Of a stretch of DNA of 64,000 bases, positions 44,880-52,294 are shown one piece after another. The translations under genes were made by a program, and so were the position numbers. The stretch is from Vibrio neptunius (GTDB lineage: Bacteria; Pseudomonadota; Gammaproteobacteria; Enterobacterales; Vibrionaceae): positions 62,001-126,000 of the forward strand of contig NZ_JXXU01000001.1 in the NCBI RefSeq assembly GCF_000967495.1. The letters run 5' to 3'. The notes under the pieces were generated by a model. That model saw only the letters and a program-made list of their open reading frames with translations, did no database searches and had not been told where the DNA came from. Numbering within the stretch: position 1 is the first letter of the stretch; every line of letters starts with the position of its first letter.

Positions 44880-44895
44880 TGTCATTTAAGTGACA
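44880..44895. promoter_or_regulatory. Palindrome TGTCA-N6-TGACA ahead of ssrB
   Basis: Inverted repeat TGTCATTTAAGTGACA (one mismatched pair), about 127 bp upstream of the ssrB start and 27 bp past ssaU. It does not match the 18-bp T3SS palindrome. Candidate site for another regulator of ssrB. Confidence 0.35.
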
Positions 44896-44921
44896 TAGGT
44901 TCTCATAACTCGGGAACTTTT

Positions 44922-45974
44922 TTAGTCCTCGCCATCATCATAAGACACATTCATTACAACTCGCAGCAACTCTGCTACGGGTTCGAATAGTGATTCAGGG
45001 ATCACTTGTCCCGACTCTACTTGATGGTACAAAGCACGAGCAAGGGGAATATTTTCAATCAGAGGAATACTATTTTTCTCTGCCATTTCAACTATATGAA
45101 GCGCCATATGCTCTTGAGCCTTGTCTAAGACCAAAGGCAATGGTGTTTCATCAGGCTGATAATACAAGCATACGGCAATGTGGGTCGGATTGCGGACAAT
45201 TACTGTCGATTTCTTCACGTTGGAGGCGAGCGAACCGTTCGCGGTCTCTCTTTGTAATTCGCGACGTTTCTGTTTGACTTCGGGGTTACCTTCGGTTTCT
45301 TTATATTCCTGTTTGGTATCTTCTTTCGACATTTTTAGCTGTTTCATAGTCTGGAAATGAACGAATGCGTAGTCACCCGCAGAAAAAACGAGGTAGCAGA
45401 CAAGAAACGCTCCCCATAGCCATTTGATCAAGGTAAAGATTATATCGACACCGCAATCCACACCACATGTCGGTAAATATTGGAACATATTGACGTGTTG
45501 ATGCAGGAGATAATAGAAGACCAAGCTGAGAACCAATATCTTGAGCATGTTTTTGCCCAATTCAAACAAGCTTTTCATTGAAAAGATATTCTTGGCATTG
45601 TTGATGACATTGACTTTGTTGAAACTTGGCTTAAGGCTTTCTGATGCCCAAACTGGACCTGTTTGAACCATACAGCTAAAAGCGACAGTAATGATCAGAA
45701 TAAAGACTAATCCAGCAATAAAACGAATTAGAATGTAAACAAACGCAGCCATTACGGTTTCAGCCGCCACTTTAAGCGGTAAATTGATGGAAGTGATTGC
45801 GATATCTATCATTTTCCATATCGCTTCCATCATGTTGTGCCCTTCAACAATAAAATAACCAAGAATCACGGCCATCTGAAAGCCAGTGACAATCTCGTTG
45901 CTTTTAACAACCTGACCTTTTTTACGAGCATCACGGAGTCGTTTGGGAGTGGGCTTTTCCGTTTTCTCTGCCAT
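44922..45974 (-). CDS. ssaU: T3SS switch protein SsaU-like (SctU)
   Basis: Inner-membrane FlhB-family protein of 350 residues (SsaU 352). Four TM helices in the first 210 residues; cytoplasmic domain with the self-cleaving NPTH motif (VIVRNPTHIAVCLYY) that switches substrate class. Begins 2 bp after ssaT. N-terminal AEKTEKPTPKRLRDARKKGQ is the family signature. Confidence 0.95.
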   Translation of the reverse strand: MAEKTEKPTPKRLRDARKKGQVVKSNEIVTGFQMAVILGYFIVEGHNMMEAIWKMIDIAITSINLPLKVAAETVMAAFVYILIRFIAGLVFILIITVAFSCMVQTGPVWASESLKPSFNKVNVINNAKNIFSMKSLFELGKNMLKILVLSLVFYYLLHQHVNMFQYLPTCGVDCGVDIIFTLIKWLWGAFLVCYLVFSAGDYAFVHFQTMKQLKMSKEDTKQEYKETEGNPEVKQKRRELQRETANGSLASNVKKSTVIVRNPTHIAVCLYYQPDETPLPLVLDKAQEHMALHIVEMAEKNSIPLIENIPLARALYHQVESGQVIPESLFEPVAELLRVVMNVSYDDGED

Positions 45975-45976
45975 GG

Positions 45977-46759
45977 CTACTCCTTGAGTAGTTGAAACAG
46001 TGTTGAGATATTGCTTTCAAATTGATTGATTTGATTGAGGTAATGAGTCAGCGCAAAATGCATACTCACCAAAAGCAAAAAAACCACCAAGATGCTTTTT
46101 ATTGGCATGGAAAGAAAAAACACATTGAGTTGCTCAACAGAGCGGTTGACCAAACCAAGCGCCACATCGACCATGATCATGACCACCATCGCAGGTAGTG
46201 CGAAACTCAAGCACATATCTGACATCATTTGCCACTGTTGGCTGATAAAGGCCAGCAAATCGTCATTAAATGACAAAGCGGAGTCAGGCGGTAAAAAGGT
46301 ATAGGATTGGTATAGCGCTGCAAGTAAAGCATTAAACCCACCCGAAACCAGAAACAGTACGCTCAGAATTTGTGTGAAGAACATACCGAACACTGAAGAC
46401 TGAAGCCCCATTAGAGGATTGAGTACCGTTGACATCGATGCCCCACGCATTGTGTCAATAACAAAACCGGCCATATCAATCGCCCAGAATGGAATAGCGG
46501 CACAGAAGCCAACAATCAAGCCGATGAGAAGTTCTTCCCCATATATTAATGTGAGTTCTGTCAGAGGCTTGGCCGAAAAATCGACAGGATGCGCTTGCAT
46601 CATTGGAATAATGGGTAACGCAAACATCAGTACAAGCGTATTGCGAATCAAGCCACTTCCCATCGCCCCACCTTTGAAAAGTGGTAGCATTATCATCATC
46701 CCCAGAGGTCTCATCATACAGAGTGCTAACATCGGAATGTATTGCATCAGGGTCGCCAT
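45977..46759 (-). CDS. ssaT: T3SS export apparatus SsaT-like (SctT)
   Basis: FliR/SpaR-family inner-membrane protein, 260 residues (SsaT 259), mostly TM helix. Family patterns include GEELLIGLIVGFCAAIPFWA and the DVALGLVNRSVEQLNVFFLS segment. Part of the SctRST export gate. Overlaps no neighbour; starts directly at the ssaS stop. Confidence 0.93.
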   Translation of the reverse strand: MATLMQYIPMLALCMMRPLGMMIMLPLFKGGAMGSGLIRNTLVLMFALPIIPMMQAHPVDFSAKPLTELTLIYGEELLIGLIVGFCAAIPFWAIDMAGFVIDTMRGASMSTVLNPLMGLQSSVFGMFFTQILSVLFLVSGGFNALLAALYQSYTFLPPDSALSFNDDLLAFISQQWQMMSDMCLSFALPAMVVMIMVDVALGLVNRSVEQLNVFFLSMPIKSILVVFLLLVSMHFALTHYLNQINQFESNISTLFQLLKE

Positions 46760-47029
46760 TTAGCCCCCTATATGTCCGATTTGATCGAAAGCCAAGCCAG
46801 CGTAGTTGAGTAAAGTGCTCCCCATCCAGTGATAACTCACAGCAAGTGTGATGCACACTGCAACCAACTTAATTAGAAATTGCAAAGACTGGTCTTGTAT
46901 CTGAGTCAACGCTTGAAACAGACTGACCAAAATACCTACCGCAGATGCAACGACAACCACAGGCAAAGAAAGGATCAGCACCAACCAAAGCAACTCTGAA
47001 GTAAAATGTATGATGACCGCTTCATTCAT
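46760..47029 (-). CDS. ssaS: T3SS export apparatus SsaS-like (SctS)
   Basis: FliQ-family protein of 89 residues (SsaS 88) with two TM helices and the family core ASAVGILVSLFQALTQIQDQ. The ATGA start overlaps the stop of ssaR. A longer open frame runs upstream in the same phase through ssaR sequence but is not the gene. Confidence 0.92.
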   Translation of the reverse strand: MNEAVIIHFTSELLWLVLILSLPVVVVASAVGILVSLFQALTQIQDQSLQFLIKLVAVCITLAVSYHWMGSTLLNYAGLAFDQIGHIGG

Positions 47030-47676
47030 GAGAAAGACCCCATCAGCTGACCAATCAGTCTGTCCCAACCACCCATTAGGATAAAAATGAGTAGTTTGAA
47101 TGGCAGGGCTATCGTCATTGGTGACACCATCATCATACCCATTGCCAATAGAATGTTGGACACGATCAAGTCGATGGCAACAAATGGAAGATAAAGCAGG
47201 AAACCGATTTTGAACGCTTCGATCAATTGACTCATGGCAAAAGCAGGTACCATAACAAGCAGTGAATCTTTGGATAATTCGCTCTGGTATTGCTCCGGCC
47301 ATATTTTATGCCCAATCTCAGAGAAAAACTGAATCTGGGTATCACTGGTATTGTGGCTGAGAAATTGATGATAAGGCGCAATAATTTGATCACTGATCTG
47401 GGAAAAAACGTCGGGAGACGCCCAATCAACGGGGTGTGCAGCTAAGTTATCTTTAATAGCAAGACCGACAGGGGCCATCGTAAACATAGTGAGGATGAGA
47501 GCCAAACCATAGATGGCCATATTGGGCGGAATCTGCTGAATACCCAGAGCATTTCGTAACATTGACAACACAATGGAAAGCTTTAAAAAAGAGGTCCCCA
47601 TAACAGCAAACAACGGCAGTAAAGACATAAAAAACAATACTGCGATCAGTTGAATTGGATTGTCCAGTAAGGCCAT
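47026..47676 (-). CDS. ssaR: T3SS export apparatus SsaR-like (SctR)
   Basis: FliP-family protein of 216 residues (SsaR 215) from the ATG at 47676 behind GGGAG; an upstream in-frame ATG at 47733 lies inside the operator palindrome and is rejected. Family signatures: FLKLSIVLSMLRNALGIQQIPPN and ELIEAFKIGFLLYLPF-like segment (here QLIEAFKIGFLLYLPF). First gene of the ssaRSTU block, which in SPI-2 follows ssaQ directly. Confidence 0.95.
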   Translation of the reverse strand: MALLDNPIQLIAVLFFMSLLPLFAVMGTSFLKLSIVLSMLRNALGIQQIPPNMAIYGLALILTMFTMAPVGLAIKDNLAAHPVDWASPDVFSQISDQIIAPYHQFLSHNTSDTQIQFFSEIGHKIWPEQYQSELSKDSLLVMVPAFAMSQLIEAFKIGFLLYLPFVAIDLIVSNILLAMGMMMVSPMTIALPFKLLIFILMGGWDRLIGQLMGSFS

Positions 47677-47729
47677 AAGCGACTCCCAAGTTTGGTGACA
47701 TGTAGAGTTTGCGCTAAATCGCCATTGGG

Positions 47730-47755
47730 TCATATCAGGTCAGGACCTGATATGA
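47730..47755 (-). promoter_or_regulatory. T3SS palindrome, copy 4 (upstream of ssaR), extended
   Basis: Core ATCAGGT-cagg-ACCTGAT at 47734-47751, centred 66.5 bp upstream of the ssaR start. Symmetry runs on to 11-bp perfect arms (TCATATCAGGT and its complement), the longest and best of the four copies. Confidence 0.85.
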
Positions 47756-47866
47756 CGAAAACAAACATTATTCACGGATAAAAAAGCAAGAAAGGTGCTC
47801 CAAAACGGTAACGGTTGATATGTTTAGTCGAATGCTTCATCTAAGGTTATACGCCTGTTTTCTGCC

Positions 47867-48229
47867 TTATAGACGAAACTTAACACCAATAATGTTAGCC
47901 TCTTCCAGATCTTGAAGTGTCAGTTCGAAGTCGTCATTTGAAGAAAGCTCAACCTGCCAATTTTCTCCTTTAGATTCGATTTTTAACTGTGGATTTTCGC
48001 TAATTAACTGCCAATTTCCCGACGGTCTCTCGACCACAAGTTTTGAGCCTTGCAAAGACGCACTGATAGAACTATTTTTAACATTAAAGGTACAACTTGG
48101 TTTCAACTCACATTCGATATTTCCATGCTCATTATGTGTCATTGTTCGCCAAATAAACGCTGCAATTAAAAGGGTTAACATGATGATTATTTGAGCAAAA
48201 CGGGCGCGTGTGAGTTTTTCGGCTGCCAT
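47867..48229 (-). CDS. Conserved small membrane-anchored protein, function unknown
   Basis: Protein of 120 residues from the ATG at 48229 (a TTG 24 bp upstream is an alternative). One N-terminal TM helix (about 15-33, IIIMLTLLIAAFIW), then a periplasmic beta-rich domain with two cysteines (ECELKPSCTF) probably joined. It is divergent from ccoN and likely belongs to the core genome beside the cytochrome oxidase locus, marking the right edge of the T3SS region. A link to cbb3 oxidase is possible but unsupported by motif. Confidence 0.65.
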   Translation of the reverse strand: MAAEKLTRARFAQIIIMLTLLIAAFIWRTMTHNEHGNIECELKPSCTFNVKNSSISASLQGSKLVVERPSGNWQLISENPQLKIESKGENWQVELSSNDDFELTLQDLEEANIIGVKFRL

Positions 48230-48430
48230 TCTGTAGGGTTCTCCGTGTAACAAACTTCAAAGTTTTAAAATAAAAGGTCAAAACCTGACCGACTGTAAGG
48301 TTACTACCCTGTCATTGAATTGTTAAATGCAGTATAGTTGGCGGCTGAAAATGCCACTTTTTTACTAAAATCGGCAAGAAAGTTTAACCGACTGTTTCGG
48401 CATCATTTTCTTTAAGGTTTGGGTGGCATT

Positions 48431-48444
48431 ACGACATGTGTCGT
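48431..48444. promoter_or_regulatory. Palindrome ACGACA-TG-TGTCGT upstream of ccoN
   Basis: Perfect 6-bp arms, 44 bp upstream of the ccoN start. No FNR box (TTGAT-N4-ATCAA) is visible in this promoter region. Regulator unknown. Confidence 0.35.
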
Positions 48445-48487
48445 GTTGGAAGTAAAGTGTAGTTAATTAGAAATTGGAAGCATGCAA

Positions 48488-49915
48488 ATGAGCCAAGAAA
48501 AGCAGCTTGAACAAAACTACAACTATACGGTCGTCCGTCAGTTCACCCTAGTAACCATTCTATGGGGTATTGTCGGTATGGGCGTTGGTGTTTTGATTGC
48601 CGCTCAATTAGTTTGGCCACAGCTAAACTTTGATACGCCGTGGTTGACGTACAGTCGTTTACGTCCCCTGCATACTAATGCGGTTATTTTTGCGTTTGGT
48701 ACAAGTGCTCTGTTCGCAACGTCTTACTACGTTGTGCAGCGTACCTGTCAAACTCGTTTATTTGGTGGCCCTCTTGTTGCCTTTACCTTTTGGGGGTGGC
48801 AAGCAGTCATTTTAGCCGCAGCGATTACTCTACCTTTGGGGATGACCTCAGGTAAAGAATACGCTGAACTGGAATGGCCGATCGATATTGCTATCGCAGT
48901 GGTTTGGGTATCTTATGCCATCGTGTTCTTTGGGACTTTGGTCAAGCGTAATACCTCTCACATCTATGTGGCAAACTGGTTCTTCGGAGCCTTCATCATC
49001 ACAGTGGCAGTTCTTCATATTGTCAACAGCATGGCCATCCCTGTATCAATGAGCAAATCCTACTCGATTTACTCTGGTGCCGTGGACGCTATGGTTCAAT
49101 GGTGGTACGGACATAACGCAGTAGGTTTCCTACTCACTGCGGGTTTCCTAGGTATGATGTACTACTTTGTTCCTAAGCAAGCTGAACGCCCTGTTTATTC
49201 TTACCGTCTGTCTATTGTTCACTTCTGGGCGCTGATCTCACTATACATTTGGGCAGGTCCTCACCACCTCCACTACACTGCGCTTCCTGATTGGACACAG
49301 TCTGTCGGTATGGTGATGTCTTTGGTTCTGTTTGCACCTTCTTGGGGTGGTATGATTAACGGTATCATGACGCTATCTGGTGCTTGGCATAAGCTTCGTT
49401 ATGACCCTATTCTACGCTTCCTAATCGTATCTCTATCTTTCTATGGTATGTCTACGTTTGAAGGTCCAATGATGTCGATTAAGACAGTAAATGCACTGTC
49501 TCATTACACTGACTGGACTATCGGCCACGTACACTCTGGTGCACTTGGTTGGGTTGCAATGGTTTCTATCGGTTCTGTCTACCACCTAGTCCCTCGCCTG
49601 TTTGGTCAAGAGCGTATGTACTCTGTGAGCATGATCAACGCGCACTTCTGGTTGGCTACAATCGGTACGGTTCTCTACATCGTTGCAATGTGGATCTCTG
49701 GTGTAATGCAAGGTCTGATGTGGCGCGCAGTCAACTCTGACGGTACGTTAACTTACAGCTTCGTTGAGTCGGTACAGGCTTCTTACCCATTCTACTTCGT
49801 GCGTTTCCTAGGTGGAGCAATCTTCCTAACAGGTATGTTCTTAATGGCATACAACACGTACAAGACTGTATCAGCGCCTAAAGATAGCTTAAAAGCTATC
49901 CCACAACCGGCATAA
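48488..49915 (+). CDS. ccoN: Cytochrome cbb3 oxidase subunit I (CcoN)
   Basis: Catalytic subunit of the high-affinity, proton-pumping cbb3 oxidase, reducing O2 to water at low oxygen. 475 residues from the second ATG (48488), where GGAAG is 7 bp away; the ATG at 48482 is too close. Twelve TM helices with the haem/CuB histidines in [34 protein letters not shown] and [12 protein letters not shown]. Starts the ccoNOQP operon. Confidence 0.96.
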   Translation: MSQEKQLEQNYNYTVVRQFTLVTILWGIVGMGVGVLIAAQLVWPQLNFDTPWLTYSRLRPLHTNAVIFAFGTSALFATSYYVVQRTCQTRLFGGPLVAFTFWGWQAVILAAAITLPLGMTSGKEYAELEWPIDIAIAVVWVSYAIVFFGTLVKRNTSHIYVANWFFGAFIITVAVLHIVNSMAIPVSMSKSYSIYSGAVDAMVQWWYGHNAVGFLLTAGFLGMMYYFVPKQAERPVYSYRLSIVHFWALISLYIWAGPHHLHYTALPDWTQSVGMVMSLVLFAPSWGGMINGIMTLSGAWHKLRYDPILRFLIVSLSFYGMSTFEGPMMSIKTVNALSHYTDWTIGHVHSGALGWVAMVSIGSVYHLVPRLFGQERMYSVSMINAHFWLATIGTVLYIVAMWISGVMQGLMWRAVNSDGTLTYSFVESVQASYPFYFVRFLGGAIFLTGMFLMAYNTYKTVSAPKDSLKAIPQPA

Positions 49916-49928
49916 GGAGCTTAAAAGA

Positions 49929-50549
49929 ATGAGTTCTAATTCTAACAATCGCCACGAAATTGTTGAGCGCAATGTCGGTTTGCTTGCGATTCTTATTGTT
50001 TTTGCAATTAGCCTGGGGGCTCTTGTAGAGATCACTCCACTTATTTTCCAAAAACAAACCACCGAGCCTGTTGACAATCTACGTCCATACACTGCTCTTG
50101 AGATGGAAGGTCGTGACATATACACCCGTGAAGGTTGTAACGTTTGTCATAGCCAGATGGTTCGCCCTTTCCGTTCTGAAACTGAGCGTTACGGTCACTA
50201 CTCTGTCGCTGGTGAAAGTGTTTGGGAGCACCCATTCCTATGGGGTTCTAAGCGCACAGGTCCTGACCTAGCACGCGTTGGCGGTCGTTACTCTGATGAG
50301 TGGCATCGCGTTCACCTAATGGACCCGCGTGAGCTTGTTCCTGAGTCAAACATGCCAGGTTTCCCATGGCTGGCTGACAATGTTCTTGATGGTAAGAACA
50401 CTCAGAAGAAGCTAACCATCTTCCGCGATCAGTTTGGCGTTCCATACACTGATGAGCAAATCGCAAACGCGTCTAAAGATGTAGAAGGTAAAACTGAGAT
50501 GGATGCCATCATCGCTTACCTTCAGTCTCTTGGTCACGCAATGAAGTAA
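49929..50549 (+). CDS. ccoO: Cytochrome cbb3 oxidase subunit II (CcoO)
   Basis: Membrane-anchored monohaem cytochrome c of 206 residues. N-terminal TM (about 17-37), haem motif CNVCH in [14 protein letters not shown], axial methionine in [11 protein letters not shown]. Passes electrons to CcoN. 13 bp after ccoN behind AAGGAG. Confidence 0.96.
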   Translation: MSSNSNNRHEIVERNVGLLAILIVFAISLGALVEITPLIFQKQTTEPVDNLRPYTALEMEGRDIYTREGCNVCHSQMVRPFRSETERYGHYSVAGESVWEHPFLWGSKRTGPDLARVGGRYSDEWHRVHLMDPRELVPESNMPGFPWLADNVLDGKNTQKKLTIFRDQFGVPYTDEQIANASKDVEGKTEMDAIIAYLQSLGHAMK

Positions 50550-50564
50550 TAAAGGGGTGAAATT

Positions 50565-50741
50565 ATGGATATCGGTACTATTCATGGTATTTGGACCATA
50601 GTGCTTTTCGTGTGCTTTATAGGTGTAGTTTGGTGGGCCTACGGTAAGAGCCGTAAAGCTCGCTTTGATGAAGCTGCGAACCTTGTTTTTGCCGATGAAG
50701 AGCAAACGCCCTCAAAAGAACAAGGAGTGACTAAGCAATGA
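50565..50741 (+). CDS. ccoQ: Cytochrome cbb3 oxidase subunit IV (CcoQ)
   Basis: Small single-TM subunit of 58 residues (ATG at 50565 behind GGGGTG) with TM segment TIVLFVCFIGVVWWAYG and the family end of charged residues. It stabilises the complex and its link with CcoP. Its TGA overlaps the ATG of ccoP. Confidence 0.93.
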   Translation: MDIGTIHGIWTIVLFVCFIGVVWWAYGKSRKARFDEAANLVFADEEQTPSKEQGVTKQ

Positions 50742-51718
50742 CTACATTTTGGAGTCTTTGGATAATCATCATTACAGTCGGTACACTGGTCGGCTGTGCT
50801 GCGCTACTTTTTTGGTGCCTTAAAGATAAAATGGGCGTTGAAGAAGGGGCAGATATGGGTCATGAATACGACGGTATTCGTGAGCTAAACAATCCATTGC
50901 CTAAATGGTGGACGTATCTGTTCGTAAGTACATTCGTATTTGCGGCCATATACTTCACACTGTATCCGGGCTTGGGTAGTTTCAAAGGCATATTGGGTTG
51001 GCAGAGTTCTGATCAACTGGTAACAACGCTCGAGGAATCAAAAGCTTCCATCGCGAGAGCTCAAGAAAACAAACAGCTTGTGCAATACGCAAAAGAGCTA
51101 GCTGATGCAGACACTTACTTCGGTGAAGCCTTCAATCGTCTGGCTTATGTGGAAGGTTCTTCTGAACTGCGCCCTATCCCAGAGATTGCTGCTGATCAAG
51201 AGGCAATTAAAGTAGGACAACGTTTGTTTCTACAAAACTGCTCGCAGTGTCACGGTTCAGATGCTCGTGGTCAGAAAGGCTTCCCTAATCTGACTGATGA
51301 CGCATGGCTGTATGGCGGAGAACCTGAAGCTATTGTTACGACCCTAATGCATGGCCGTGTTGGTCAGATGCCAGCATGGAAAGACGCACTAGGCGAACAA
51401 GGTGTTAAAGAAGTTGTTAGTTATACGCTGAGCCTTTCTGGACGTTCTGTAAACGCCCGAGAAGCCGAAGCTGGTAAAGCTCGCTTCGTTGTGTGTGCTG
51501 CGTGTCATGGTACTGACGGTAAGGGTAACCCTGCTGTTGGTGCACCAGATCTAACCGATAAGGACTGGTTGTTCGGCGGTTCACGCGCAGATGTAACTGA
51601 AACAGTAATGAATGGTCGTTCTGGTGTTATGCCAGCATGGAAGGACATACTGGGCGAAGAGAAAATCCAACTGGTTGCCTCTTATGTGTGGAGCCTAAGC
51701 AACTCGGATAATAAGTAA
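50738..51718 (+). CDS. ccoP: Cytochrome cbb3 oxidase subunit III (CcoP)
   Basis: Dihaem cytochrome c of 326 residues: two N-terminal TM helices (about 5-27 and 57-78), then two haem-binding domains with CSQCH (about 168) and CAACH (about 251), and matching methionines in the two PAWK segments. Electron entry point of the oxidase. Followed by a terminator. Confidence 0.96.
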   Translation: MTTFWSLWIIIITVGTLVGCAALLFWCLKDKMGVEEGADMGHEYDGIRELNNPLPKWWTYLFVSTFVFAAIYFTLYPGLGSFKGILGWQSSDQLVTTLEESKASIARAQENKQLVQYAKELADADTYFGEAFNRLAYVEGSSELRPIPEIAADQEAIKVGQRLFLQNCSQCHGSDARGQKGFPNLTDDAWLYGGEPEAIVTTLMHGRVGQMPAWKDALGEQGVKEVVSYTLSLSGRSVNAREAEAGKARFVVCAACHGTDGKGNPAVGAPDLTDKDWLFGGSRADVTETVMNGRSGVMPAWKDILGEEKIQLVASYVWSLSNSDNK

Positions 51719-51729
51719 CATTTCAATAA

Positions 51730-51755
51730 CGGCCCCTTTTGAAGGGGCCGTCTTT
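51730..51755 (+). terminator. Rho-independent terminator after ccoP
   Basis: Stem CGGCCCCTT / AAGGGGCCG, short T/G loop, then TCTTT. It separates ccoNOQP from the assembly genes ccoHIS. Confidence 0.88.
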
Positions 51756-51805
51756 CCTTTACATTTAAAGCCCTAATTTATTTAATTTTTATTGAGAACT
51801 TTTAT

Positions 51806-52285
51806 ATGGAAAAGCCTTGGTATAAGCAGTTTTGGCCGTGGTTTATACTCTCCTTAACAGTAGGAGTGTCTATATTAACTTTGGTTCGAGTTGCAATACT
51901 TACCAACCACTCAATTCACTTAGTGACTGAGGACTATTACAAAAAAGGTAAAGGTATTAACGTCGACATCTCTAGAGTCAAAGTAACAAGAGAGTTAGGC
52001 CTTGAAGCCACAGTTCGTTCAGAAGGCGATACTGTGCTGATTGAGTTTGATAAAGGCCAGCTAAAGCATTACCCTGCGATCACCGCTATGTTTGCTCACC
52101 GTACCCTACCTGACCATGATTTCACGAAGCTGGTTACATCAGACGCCAGTGGTCAATACCGAATTAAGCTTGATAGTGAACTTCAAGGTCCATGGTTTCT
52201 TGAGCTAACCCCACACGACGAAAAATGGCTAATCCAAGGCCGTGTAGAATTCCCAACATCGTCAGCAGTCCAACTAACCAATTAA
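51806..52285 (+). CDS. ccoH: Cbb3 oxidase assembly protein CcoH/FixH
   Basis: Assembly factor of 159 residues with one N-terminal TM (about 10-31) and a periplasmic FixH domain (EDYYKKGKGINVDISR, then beta strands). It binds CcoI and helps insert copper into CcoN. Ends 9 bp before ccoI. Confidence 0.9.
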   Translation: MEKPWYKQFWPWFILSLTVGVSILTLVRVAILTNHSIHLVTEDYYKKGKGINVDISRVKVTRELGLEATVRSEGDTVLIEFDKGQLKHYPAITAMFAHRTLPDHDFTKLVTSDASGQYRIKLDSELQGPWFLELTPHDEKWLIQGRVEFPTSSAVQLTN

Positions 52286-52294
52286 GAAGCGTCT

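Noticed and set aside
47677..47733. Longer ssaR reading frame starting at 47733
   Set aside because: That ATG lies inside the operator palindrome and has no ribosome-binding site. The ATG at 47676 has GGGAG and gives the family length of 216 residues.
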